This document shows, piece after piece, positions 1-6,936 of a DNA stretch of 41,008 nucleotides. Position 1 is the stretch's first letter, and each line of letters begins with the position of its first letter. The notes below the pieces were generated by a model. That model was not told where the DNA came from, did not search any database, and worked only from the letters and a program-made list of their open reading frames with translations. Source of the stretch: SIG607 sp045533195 (GTDB lineage Bacteria > Bacillota > Clostridia > Oscillospirales > Acutalibacteraceae); the NCBI GenBank assembly GCA_045533195.1, contig JAZSHI010000029.1, positions 1 to 41,008 of the forward strand, read 5' to 3'. Position numbers and translations under genes: made by a program.

Positions 1-30
1 AGAAAAAACGTAGTAAAATAAAGATTTTCT

Positions 31-80
31 CTCCCTCAGTCACCTTACGGTGACAGCTCCCTCGTCAGATGGAGCCAAGG
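31..80. repeat. Palindromic intergenic repeat remnant
   Basis: Two adjacent short hairpins are visible: TCACC-ttac-GGTGA and, around it, GGAGC/GCTCC-type arms (CTCCCTC ... GGAGCC). Read on the minus strand this gives GGCTCC...GAGGGAGCTGTCACC...GGTGACTGAGGGAG, a layout I associate with a small repeat family scattered through gut Clostridia. It lies downstream of the minus-strand glycosyltransferase. The rest of 1-143 shows no gene; a short plus-strand reading frame there lacks a ribosome binding site and is not credible. Confidence 0.55.
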
Positions 81-143
81 TTTTGGCTATCAATTAACTC
101 ACTGATAAAACGAAACTCTGTTTTTTTACAGCCCCTTTTTATT

Positions 144-1085
144 TTATTCAATAATTTCCTCAATAATATATGGCGGACGGTGCTTTGCTTCAAGGTAAAT
201 TTTACCGATGTATTTTCCTATTACGCCAAGAGCGATAAGCTGAATACCGCCTAAAAACCAAATGGAAACAAAGGTACTGGTCCAACCAACCTCGGTATTA
301 CCCGTGTAATACTGAATAAGAGAATATATAAGCATTATAAAAGAAATAAAGGTTATAAAAAAGCCTAAGGAAATAATGATGTTAAGAGGACGGGTGCTAA
401 GCGAAGTAATACCCTCGTTTGCAAAGGATATCATTTTTCTTAAAGGGTATTTTGATTTTCCTGCAACACGTTCAAGTCTTTCATAGTAAACAAGGTCAGT
501 TTTAAAGCCAAGCATGGGCACAATACCCCTTAAAAAGAGGTTGACCTCTTTAAATTCCTTTAAGGAGTTTAAAGCGCGGTTGCTCATAAGCCGAAAGTCT
601 GCATGGTTTTCGACTATTTCACCGCCTAAAAGCTTGGTGGTCTTGTAAAAGCAACGGGCAGTAAAGCGTTTGAAAAAGGAATCCTTTTTTCTGCTGCTTC
701 TAACTGCGTAAACTATATCGTTACCGCCGTTAAAGCTATCAAGCATTTTATCAATAGCATTAATATCATCCTGTAAATCGCAGTCAAGGGAAATGGCGCA
801 GTCGCACTTATCGGCGGCATAGTGAAGCCCTGCCAAAAGCGCATTTTGATGCCCTTTGTTTCGGGATAGAAAAATCCCCGAAAATAAACGGGAGTCTTTA
901 TGAAGGGTACGTATTATATCGGCAGAGCTATCCTTTGAGCCGTCGTCAATAAAAACAATACGGCTGTCATTTGATATTTTCCCCGATTTATAAAGCTCTT
1001 CCATTTTGCCCTTTAATGCTGTGGCGGTAATAGGAAGCGCCTTTTCTTCATTAAAGCAGGGAACAAGCAAAAATAGTTTAGTCAT
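144..1085 (-). CDS. Family 2 glycosyltransferase, polyprenyl-phosphate sugar transferase type
   Basis: This is probably a membrane enzyme that transfers a sugar from a nucleotide sugar to undecaprenyl phosphate (GtrB/DPM1-like GT2), supplying a lipid-linked sugar for surface glycan decoration. From the ATG at 1085 (314 residues) the GT-A fold begins with LVPCFNEE (residues 7-14), FIDDGSKD near 45-52 and a DCDLQD metal-binding DxD motif near 101-106. Two hydrophobic helices follow near 225-250 and 260-285, as usual for this family. An upstream in-frame start at 1130 exists, but the extra 15 residues are not typical and the ATG at 1085 directly precedes the conserved strand. The donor sugar and acceptor cannot be told from sequence. 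It stands alone with no glycan operon around it. Confidence 0.85.
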   Translation of the reverse strand: MTKLFLLVPCFNEEKALPITATALKGKMEELYKSGKISNDSRIVFIDDGSKDSSADIIRTLHKDSRLFSGIFLSRNKGHQNALLAGLHYAADKCDCAISLDCDLQDDINAIDKMLDSFNGGNDIVYAVRSSRKKDSFFKRFTARCFYKTTKLLGGEIVENHADFRLMSNRALNSLKEFKEVNLFLRGIVPMLGFKTDLVYYERLERVAGKSKYPLRKMISFANEGITSLSTRPLNIIISLGFFITFISFIMLIYSLIQYYTGNTEVGWTSTFVSIWFLGGIQLIALGVIGKYIGKIYLEAKHRPPYIIEEIIE

Positions 1086-1163
1086 CGTTATCACCGAATA
1101 AATAATATCATATTTACCGTTTCTTTGCAAGAGGGCGTATTTTGATACAGATCGCTTTAATTG

Positions 1164-1820
1164 CTACTTGATAACAATATCTTTGAGAATTTCATCAAAA
1201 TGTTTGGATGCAATATGTAAGCAAAATTCCATCATCATGTCCATATTTTCTTCTTTGCTACCATAAGTTTTCCCTGTTAATGGAGATTGTAACTGTATCA
1301 TAAAGTCTTGTAAAATCGCCATTGTATCATTGCCGTTTGCAATATCTTTGTAGCGCTTAATATATTGTAGCAATATGCCAAACCGTTCATGTGATATAAG
1401 GTCGTTTAGTATTTTAAGTGTAGCTTTTCCTTGTGAAATATTATATGGAACAATTTCTTTTTCGTAATTAAAACCTATTTCTGCACAATCGTTTTTCATA
1501 AAATCGGTTTTTCCACTGGCAAATCGTTGTAACCCTGCAAAAAAATTCGCAGTATGTTCTGTAAGACCTAATTGCTGGGCAGTAAGATTAGCGCTTTTGT
1601 CGGTACGAATATCACTAAGCCCTATTAGATAGTCGCACGAAACTTCTAAGTATTCTGCCATTTTTCCTGCAAGAGCAATATCAGGATTGCGTTTTCCTAA
1701 GATATAAAAGTTTATGCTTTGGCGTGAACAACCTACGATTTCGGCAAATTCACCTTGCGAGATACCTTTTTCAAAAAGTAATTGCTCTAAACGTTGACCA
1801 AAAATCTGTTGCGTTTCCAT
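1164..1820 (-). CDS. XRE-family transcriptional regulator, divergent from barnase-barstar
   Basis: A DNA-binding regulator of 218 residues. Residues about 7-68 form a Cro/CI-type helix-turn-helix (FGQRLEQLLFEKGISQGEFAE followed by a CSRQSINFYILGKRNPD recognition region). The remaining 150 residues are helical and unassigned; they could sense a ligand or dimerise. The start ATG is preceded by GGAGG at a spacing of 8. The gene is transcribed away from the barnase homologue, and the shared 190-bp intergenic region contains two direct repeats (1838-1852, 1887-1900) and a palindrome (1916-1931), so it most likely autoregulates and represses the toxin-antitoxin operon. That role is inferred from arrangement only. 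Its AT-rich composition resembles the barnase pair more than the flanking core genes. Confidence 0.8.
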   Translation of the reverse strand: METQQIFGQRLEQLLFEKGISQGEFAEIVGCSRQSINFYILGKRNPDIALAGKMAEYLEVSCDYLIGLSDIRTDKSANLTAQQLGLTEHTANFFAGLQRFASGKTDFMKNDCAEIGFNYEKEIVPYNISQGKATLKILNDLISHERFGILLQYIKRYKDIANGNDTMAILQDFMIQLQSPLTGKTYGSKEENMDMMMEFCLHIASKHFDEILKDIVIK

Positions 1821-1837
1821 ATAAAAATCCTCCTTAG

Positions 1838-1931
1838 GTAAATATTTGTAGCGTATGACTTTTAATTACTTCACAAATATCGACAAGTAAATATTGTAGC
1901 ATATAATATATATTAGCAACAAAAATGTTGC
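1838..1931. promoter_or_regulatory. Candidate operators in the xre/barnase divergent region
   Basis: Two near-identical direct repeats, GTAAATATTTGTAGC (1838-1852) and GTAAATATTGTAGC (1887-1900), lie 49 bp apart. A perfect inverted repeat, GCAACA-aaaa-TGTTGC (1916-1931), lies closer to the barnase promoter. Elements of this size between a divergent XRE regulator and its presumed target are typical operators. Binding is inferred. Confidence 0.5.
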
Positions 1932-1942
1932 GTGTCAAGTTG

Positions 1943-1970
1943 TTGGTTGTTATAAAATTTTAGCTATACT
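1943..1970 (+). promoter_or_regulatory. Predicted promoter of the barnase-barstar operon
   Basis: TTGGTT (1943-1948), a 16-bp spacer and TATACT (1965-1970) form a plausible sigma-A promoter. A second TATAAT with an extended TGT (1985-1993) lies so close to the ribosome binding site that it would give a nearly leaderless message. The palindrome at 1916-1931 sits just upstream, where a repressor could block RNA polymerase. Confidence 0.5.
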
Positions 1971-2011
1971 TATAAACTTGAAAATGTTATAATACGAAAG
2001 GAGGAGAAAGA

Positions 2012-2578
2012 TTGAACTTAGAATCAGCAATTATTAAGGCTGCTATAAATGGTGATAAACTATCGCCCGAGATTTCAAAAAGCACTCAATATAAGCATTG
2101 GCTTACAATTGAGGACTGGAGACGTTGCTATGAATGTGCAACAAAACATGGTAAGATTTTTTTGATTGATGAAATTGTCATACCTAAACCACCGCTACAT
2201 GAGAATTGCCGATGTTGGATTGAAATTATGAAAGCGATTAGAGCAGGAACGGCCACTATTAATGGATTAAATGGTGCGGATTGGACGTTGATGCATAAAT
2301 ACAGTTTGCCAGATTACTATATATCGCAACAAGAATTAGAAAATTTAGGTTGGCAAAGAGGCGATAAAATTTCAAAATTCGCCTCTGATAAAATGCTAGT
2401 TGGTGGCATATACAAAAATGCTAATCAGTATTTACCACAAGAGAATGGTCGTCTGTGGTATGAGGCGGATATAAATTATAAATCTGGAAAGAGGAACGGT
2501 CAGCGTATCTTATGGTCGAATGATGGATTAGTTTTTGTTACATACGACCACTACGAGACATTTTATGAAATTGTATAA
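2012..2578 (+). CDS. Barnase-like ribonuclease with phage minor-head-protein-like N-terminal motif
   Basis: A 188-residue ribonuclease toxin candidate. Residues about 93-188 align throughout with mature barnase: SLPDYYIS, LENLGW, GGIY, GRLWYEADINY and YDHYETF correspond to known barnase blocks. The catalytic glutamate (E151), both arginines (R161, R165), the catalytic histidine (H180) and the adjacent tyrosine (Y181) are kept. Barnase Lys27 aligns with Q106 and Arg59 with an alanine. Residues 39-68 carry C39-x2-C42, H63 and NCRC (C66, C68), a pattern seen at the end of Mu gpF/SPP1 gp7-type phage head proteins and in related toxin fusions. No signal peptide is visible, unlike secreted Bacillus barnase, so it should act in the cytoplasm. 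The start is TTG behind a strong AGGAGG. It is followed after 15 bp by the barstar gene. Confidence 0.9.
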   Translation: MNLESAIIKAAINGDKLSPEISKSTQYKHWLTIEDWRRCYECATKHGKIFLIDEIVIPKPPLHENCRCWIEIMKAIRAGTATINGLNGADWTLMHKYSLPDYYISQQELENLGWQRGDKISKFASDKMLVGGIYKNANQYLPQENGRLWYEADINYKSGKRNGQRILWSNDGLVFVTYDHYETFYEIV

Positions 2579-2593
2579 GGAAGGTGAAATATT

Positions 2594-2878
2594 ATGAAAA
2601 AAGCAATATTGGATTTAACAGAGTGCAAATATCTTTATGAAGTGCATCAACGAATTCAAGAGGCATTAGACTTTCCTGATTATTACGGTAAAAATTTAGA
2701 TGCTTTATGGGATTGTCTAAACAGAGATTGTGATGTTAATTTTGTAACAATAATAGGTATTGAAAAAGTCGCCAAAGACTTGAAACCGACAATAAAAAGT
2801 ATAATTGATATATTCGAGGAAAACAAAAAACATTGGTTTAACAGCGAAAACTCTTTTGATTATGAAATAGTAAATTAA
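2594..2878 (+). CDS. Barstar-family ribonuclease inhibitor
   Basis: A 94-residue intracellular inhibitor that should bind and block the adjacent barnase-like enzyme. The core DYYGKNLDALWDCL (about residues 29-42) is nearly identical to barstar DYYG/ENLDALWDCL and keeps the interface residues equivalent to barstar Tyr29, Asp35, Trp38 and Asp39. A glutamate in IFEEN matches barstar Glu76. The start has AAGGAAGG upstream and lies 15 bp after the toxin stop, so the two are co-transcribed. A good rho-independent terminator closes the operon. Pairing of the two proteins is inferred from family knowledge and adjacency. Confidence 0.93.
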   Translation: MKKAILDLTECKYLYEVHQRIQEALDFPDYYGKNLDALWDCLNRDCDVNFVTIIGIEKVAKDLKPTIKSIIDIFEENKKHWFNSENSFDYEIVN

Positions 2879-2886
2879 ACAGCCGG

Positions 2887-2917
2887 AAGATGTGCGGAAA
2901 TTTTCTGCACATCTTTT
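2887..2917 (+). terminator. Terminator after barstar
   Basis: AAGATGTGC (2887-2895) pairs with GCACATCTT (2907-2915) across an 11-nt loop and runs into a short T tract. It separates the toxin operon from the proline operon. Confidence 0.8.
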
Positions 2918-2963
2918 ACTGTGTTTTATAGCCCATAGTTCAGGATAAAGGGAGCTATGCAAC

Positions 2964-2992
2964 TTGACTTTAACGCGGTAAAGTATTATACT
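2964..2992 (+). promoter_or_regulatory. Predicted proBAC promoter
   Basis: TTGACT (2964-2969), 17-bp spacer, TATACT (2987-2992). The leader to the proB ATG is about 30 nt, too short for a T-box or other large riboswitch. Confidence 0.65.
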
Positions 2993-3028
2993 TAAATAAA
3001 TATATACATATATAATAGGTGAAAAGTT

Positions 3029-3799
3029 ATGAGAGCAGTAATAAAGGTAGGTACGTCAACCCTTACCTACGGAAACGGAAATCTTAATATAAGGGGCATT
3101 GAAAATCTTTGCAAAGTCCTATCTGACCTTAAAAATTCAGGGATAGAAATTATACTTGTTTCTTCAGGTGCTATAGGAATGGGAGTAGGAAAATTAGGTC
3201 TTAAGGAAAAGCCCTCGGATATCCCCACAAAACAGGCTGCCGCCGCTGTGGGACAATGTGAGCTTATGTACGTTTATGATAAGCTTTTTTCCGAGTACAA
3301 CCATACCGTTGCGCAGATACTTATGACGGGGGATGACTTTTCTCATACCGACAGATACGAAAACTTCCGCAATACCCTTGACAGACTTCTTACTCTTGGG
3401 GTACTGCCTGTAATTAATGAAAACGATACCATTGCCACAAGTGAAATCAAGGTTGGCGATAACGATACCCTTTCGGCTATGACTGCCGTAGGCGCGTCTG
3501 CTGATATTTTAATACTTCTTTCTGATATTGACGGACTGTTTTCGGCAGATCCTAAAAGCGATAAAAACGCAACCCTTATAAGTGAGGTTAAGTGCGTTGA
3601 TGACAGCATAAAGGCTCTTGCAGGGGGAAGCGGCAGTGAGCTTGGTACAGGCGGGATGGTAACAAAAATCCACGCTGCTGAGCTTTGCACCCAAAAAGGA
3701 ATTGATATGGTTATAGCGAACGGTACCGACTCAGGTATTCTTTATGATATTTTTGAGGGCAAAAGGGTTGGTACACGCTTTTTAGGAAAGGCAAAATAA
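3029..3799 (+). CDS. proB: Glutamate 5-kinase
   Basis: Catalyses ATP-dependent phosphorylation of L-glutamate, the first step of proline synthesis, in the cytoplasm. The protein opens with the amino-acid kinase signature (KVGTSTLT), followed by SSGAIGMG, NENDT and GGMVTKI motifs of the glutamate kinase family. At 256 residues it contains only the kinase domain and lacks the C-terminal PUA domain present in the roughly 370-residue enzymes; kinase-only forms are known in Firmicutes. The stop overlaps the proA start by one base (TAATG), so translation is probably coupled. Proline feedback inhibition, normally mediated by the kinase domain loop, cannot be judged here. Confidence 0.96.
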   Translation: MRAVIKVGTSTLTYGNGNLNIRGIENLCKVLSDLKNSGIEIILVSSGAIGMGVGKLGLKEKPSDIPTKQAAAAVGQCELMYVYDKLFSEYNHTVAQILMTGDDFSHTDRYENFRNTLDRLLTLGVLPVINENDTIATSEIKVGDNDTLSAMTAVGASADILILLSDIDGLFSADPKSDKNATLISEVKCVDDSIKALAGGSGSELGTGGMVTKIHAAELCTQKGIDMVIANGTDSGILYDIFEGKRVGTRFLGKAK

Positions 3800-5022
3800 T
3801 GAGAGTAAGTGAAATTTTAAAGGTGGCAAAAAATCTTAAAACCTTTGCCGCAAACCTTAGTGAAGAAGAAAAAAATAGAGCTCTTTTCTTTATGAGTGAG
3901 TCTCTTAAGGAAAACTGTGAAGAGATACTAAGTGAAAATAAGAAGGATCTGGAAAATTACGGCGAAGGGGTTATGGCTGATAGACTCCGCCTGAATAAAG
4001 AACGGATTTACGATATGGCGCAGGGCATATGCGACGTGGCAAAATTAGAAGATCCCGTCGGCAGAGTCTTAGAGGAAAGAACCCTTTATAACGGTCTTAA
4101 TCTTAAAAAGGTCTCTGTTCCCGTGGGGGTAGTTGCAATAATTTACGAAAGCCGTCCAAACGTGACAAGCGATGCCGCCGCCCTTCTTCTTAAAAGCGGT
4201 AACGTCTGCATACTGAGAGGCGGAAAGGAAGCCTTTTTGTCTTCATCAGCAATAGTTAAGGCGCTTAAAAGCGGTCTTAAAAAAGCAGGTCTTCCCGAAG
4301 ACCTTGTTAATATGCCCGATTCCACCGATAGAAGCGAAACAAACCTATTAATGACAGCAACGGGCTTTGTGGATTTACTTATTCCGCGAGGTGGGGCAGG
4401 GCTTATAAAAGCCTGTACCGAAAATGCAACGGTGCCCTGTATCGAAACGGGAACGGGTATCTGTCACATTTACGTTGATGAATTTGCCGATATAAAAAAG
4501 GCTCTTGATATAACCGAAAATGCCAAAATGAGCAGACCGAGTGTATGTAATGCGGCAGAGGTGTGCCTTGTTCACAGCGCTGTAGCTGAAGAATTTTTGC
4601 CAAAGCTTAAAGAAAAAATAGGCGAAGGTTGTAAATTTATTTTAGATGACAGAGCTATAAAAATAATAGACGGCGAAAAAGCAGGGAAAAAAGCCTTTGA
4701 TACCGAATATCTCGATTATATTCTTGCAATAAAAATTGTAGATAGCATAAAGGAAGCAACCGAACATATATCGGCTCACTCCACAATGCACAGCGAGGCT
4801 ATTATTACCGAAAACCAGTCTAATGCCGCCTTCTTTACTTCCCATATCGACAGCGCAGCGGTTTACGTTAATGCCTCTACCCGTTTTACCGACGGCGGCC
4901 AGTTCGGAATGGGCTGTGAAATAGGAATTTCAACCCAGCGCCTTCACGCGCGAGGTCCTATGGGGCTTGAGGCTATGAACACGTATAAATACGTAATAAC
5001 AGGAAATGGAGAAATACGATGA
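3799..5022 (+). CDS. proA: Glutamate-5-semialdehyde dehydrogenase (gamma-glutamyl phosphate reductase)
   Basis: Reduces gamma-glutamyl phosphate with NADPH to glutamate semialdehyde, the second step of proline synthesis. The 407-residue length is normal for ProA. Diagnostic segments include IYESRPNVTSDAAALLLKSG, the IPRGGAGLI block and SRPSVCNAAEVCLVH, which contains the catalytic cysteine, and a C-terminal RGPMGLEAM block. It overlaps proB by one base and proC by four (ATGA), consistent with a translationally coupled operon in which the unstable acyl phosphate is handed between ProB and ProA. Confidence 0.97.
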   Translation: MRVSEILKVAKNLKTFAANLSEEEKNRALFFMSESLKENCEEILSENKKDLENYGEGVMADRLRLNKERIYDMAQGICDVAKLEDPVGRVLEERTLYNGLNLKKVSVPVGVVAIIYESRPNVTSDAAALLLKSGNVCILRGGKEAFLSSSAIVKALKSGLKKAGLPEDLVNMPDSTDRSETNLLMTATGFVDLLIPRGGAGLIKACTENATVPCIETGTGICHIYVDEFADIKKALDITENAKMSRPSVCNAAEVCLVHSAVAEEFLPKLKEKIGEGCKFILDDRAIKIIDGEKAGKKAFDTEYLDYILAIKIVDSIKEATEHISAHSTMHSEAIITENQSNAAFFTSHIDSAAVYVNASTRFTDGGQFGMGCEIGISTQRLHARGPMGLEAMNTYKYVITGNGEIR

Positions 5023-5813
5023 AGAAGTATAAATACGGCTTTATAGGAATAGGTAATATGGGCGGCATTATCCTTGATACTGTCCTTAAGAAAGCTCGTA
5101 GAAGCGAAATTTGCGTTTGCGACAGCAATATGGATAAAATCAACAGAGTAACTCCTTTTGGAGTGACGGCAGTTGATGGGGAAACTGCCGCAAGTGATTC
5201 AAAATATCTTTTCATAGGCGTAAAACCACAAGGACTTGAAGGCTTGTTTTCTGCAATCAGCCATAAAATAAGCGAAGAAACTGTTATTGTAAGTATGGCG
5301 GCAGGTAAGGAAATAGCTACCATTGAAGGTCTTTGCAAAAATAAAGCTAAGGTTATAAGAATAATGCCCAATACCGCTGTAGGAGTAGGGGATGGCGTAA
5401 TTCTTTATTGCTATAACGAAAACGTGACAAAGGAAGAAGTTGACGGCTTTAATCTTGCTTTAAGCGAAGCAGGTCTTGTTGATTTCATTGAAGAAGGCAA
5501 AATAAATGCCGCCACCGCCCTTTCGGGTTGCGGCCCTGCTTTTGTAGATTTGTTCATTGAAGCCTTGGCTGACGGCGCGGTGTCTTGCGGACTATCCCGC
5601 GAAAAAGCCCTTTTATATGCGGCAAAAACCGTTTCGGGCGCGGCAAAAACCGTTACTTATACGGGTAAATCTCCTGCTGAGCTTAAGGATATGGTGTGTT
5701 CCCCCGGCGGCTCTACCATTCAGGGAGTAAGAGCTCTTGAAAAGGGCAAATTCAGAAGCGCCGTAATGGAAGCGGTAATAGCATCCTTTAAGAAAACGGA
5801 GGAACTGGGCTAA
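5019..5813 (+). CDS. proC: Pyrroline-5-carboxylate reductase
   Basis: Completes proline synthesis by NAD(P)H-dependent reduction of pyrroline-5-carboxylate. The 264-residue protein has an N-terminal Rossmann motif (GFIGIGNMGGII), VKPQ and RIMPNTAVGVGDG segments, and the family signature near the C-terminus (DMVCSPGGSTIQGV). It overlaps proA by four bases and the following PAP2 gene by one base. All three proline genes are therefore adjacent, which is common but not universal. Confidence 0.97.
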   Translation: MKKYKYGFIGIGNMGGIILDTVLKKARRSEICVCDSNMDKINRVTPFGVTAVDGETAASDSKYLFIGVKPQGLEGLFSAISHKISEETVIVSMAAGKEIATIEGLCKNKAKVIRIMPNTAVGVGDGVILYCYNENVTKEEVDGFNLALSEAGLVDFIEEGKINAATALSGCGPAFVDLFIEALADGAVSCGLSREKALLYAAKTVSGAAKTVTYTGKSPAELKDMVCSPGGSTIQGVRALEKGKFRSAVMEAVIASFKKTEELG

Positions 5814-6772
5814 TGGAAATTTTATATTTGCTGGAAAATATAAGAAATCCCATTTTGGACGCAATAGTAGCATTTATAACTATTTTCGGTGAAGAAACTG
5901 TATTTATGGCAGTTTGTATGATAATATTTTGGTGCATTGATAAATGGCAGGGCTACTATCTTTTGCTGACGGGCTTTGCGGGAACGGTTATTAATCAGAC
6001 ATTAAAAATGACCTTTAAGGTGCCTCGTCCGTGGATAAAGGATCCGAATTTTACTATAGTGGAATCGGCAAGAGAAGCGGCAACAGGTTATTCCTTTCCA
6101 AGCGGTCATACTCAGTCCTCGGTTGGTATGTTCGGCGGTATTGCCAGAGCCAACAAAAATAAAGCGGTAAGAATTATTTGTGTATTTATGTGCATACTGG
6201 TTCCTTTTTCCCGTCTTTATCTTGGGGTTCATACTCTGCTTGACGTAGGCGTTTCGGTTCTAATCGCCCTCACTCTTATCCTTGTAGGTTTTCCGCTTTT
6301 CAAAAAGGCTCAAAATTCTCCAAAAACTATGTATATAATACTATGCGTTCTCACCCTTATGGTAGGCGGCGCACTGCTTTATTTTATTTACGGTAATCAT
6401 GCGCCATTCCAAATTCTTACCTCTTACGTTGATCCTGCCACAGCCGAGGCAAACGAAAATCTCATCTCCGCCATTAAAAACGGTTGCACTCTGTTTGGCT
6501 GTATAATCGGACTTTGGGTGGTTTATACTGTAGATTACTATAGAATAAACTTCTCGGTAAAGGCTGTATGGTGGGCTCAGATACTAAAGGCTGTGGGCGG
6601 AATTGCTTTGGTTCTTTGCGTAAAAGAAGGACTGAGAGCTCCTCTCGAACTGATTTTTATTAATCCTCTTGTAGCAAGAACGGTTCGCTATTTTCTTATA
6701 GTAATTGCAGGTGGTGTTATCTGGCCGCTGACTTTTCCGTGGTTTTCAAAGCTGGGACGGAAAAATAAATAG
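5813..6772 (+). CDS. PAP2-family membrane phosphatase
   Basis: A 319-residue integral membrane phosphatase. The three catalytic motifs are complete: K65-x6-R72-P (KMTFKVPRP), PSGH at 96-99 and SR134-x5-H140-x3-D144 (SRLYLGVHTLLD). Several hydrophobic helices surround them and continue to the C-terminus. Such enzymes remove phosphate from isoprenoid or phospholipid phosphates such as undecaprenyl pyrophosphate or phosphatidic acid; the substrate is not predictable. Its start overlaps the proC stop, so it is expressed with the proline genes, although no functional link is obvious. No clear terminator follows. Confidence 0.88.
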   Translation: MEILYLLENIRNPILDAIVAFITIFGEETVFMAVCMIIFWCIDKWQGYYLLLTGFAGTVINQTLKMTFKVPRPWIKDPNFTIVESAREAATGYSFPSGHTQSSVGMFGGIARANKNKAVRIICVFMCILVPFSRLYLGVHTLLDVGVSVLIALTLILVGFPLFKKAQNSPKTMYIILCVLTLMVGGALLYFIYGNHAPFQILTSYVDPATAEANENLISAIKNGCTLFGCIIGLWVVYTVDYYRINFSVKAVWWAQILKAVGGIALVLCVKEGLRAPLELIFINPLVARTVRYFLIVIAGGVIWPLTFPWFSKLGRKNK

Positions 6773-6872
6773 GTTTTATAGCGTATTCTACTGAGGGTAG
6801 AGCAAAAAATACGATAGTAGAGTAACAAAAAAACGGCGTAGAAACTTGAAATATAACAATAGGTTTACTTTA

Positions 6873-6933
6873 AAAGCTCCTTATTATAAACTGTGCAAGG
6901 GAATTACTCCCACACATTTATTTAAGGAGCTTT
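6873..6933 (+). promoter_or_regulatory. 11-bp inverted repeat enclosing the GT8 ribosome binding site
   Basis: AAAGCTCCTTA (6873-6883) is perfectly complementary to TAAGGAGCTTT (6923-6933), which contains the AAGGAG of the next gene. The 39-nt interval holds a second nested hairpin (TGTG..GGGA-attac-TCCC.CACA, 6892-6916). If the whole region is transcribed, the ribosome binding site would be sequestered. A possible -10 (TATAAA, 6885-6890) inside the interval would instead leave the first arm untranscribed. The rest of 6773-6872 shows nothing recognisable. Confidence 0.6.
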
Positions 6934-6936
6934 ATT

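Noticed and set aside
69..254. 61-codon frame at the left edge
   Set aside because: It overlaps the 3' end of the glycosyltransferase and the repeat, has no ribosome binding site and no recognisable features.
144..2917. Prophage remnant on account of the head-protein-like motif
   Set aside because: No integrase, terminase, portal or tail genes and no attachment-site repeats were seen; only the short motif in the barnase homologue resembles a phage protein.
2993..3028. Proline T-box upstream of proBAC
   Set aside because: The predicted leader is about 30 nt and has no T-box sequence or terminator.
6773..6872. Terminator after the PAP2 gene
   Set aside because: Only short imperfect TCTAC/GTAGA pairings are visible, without a T tract.
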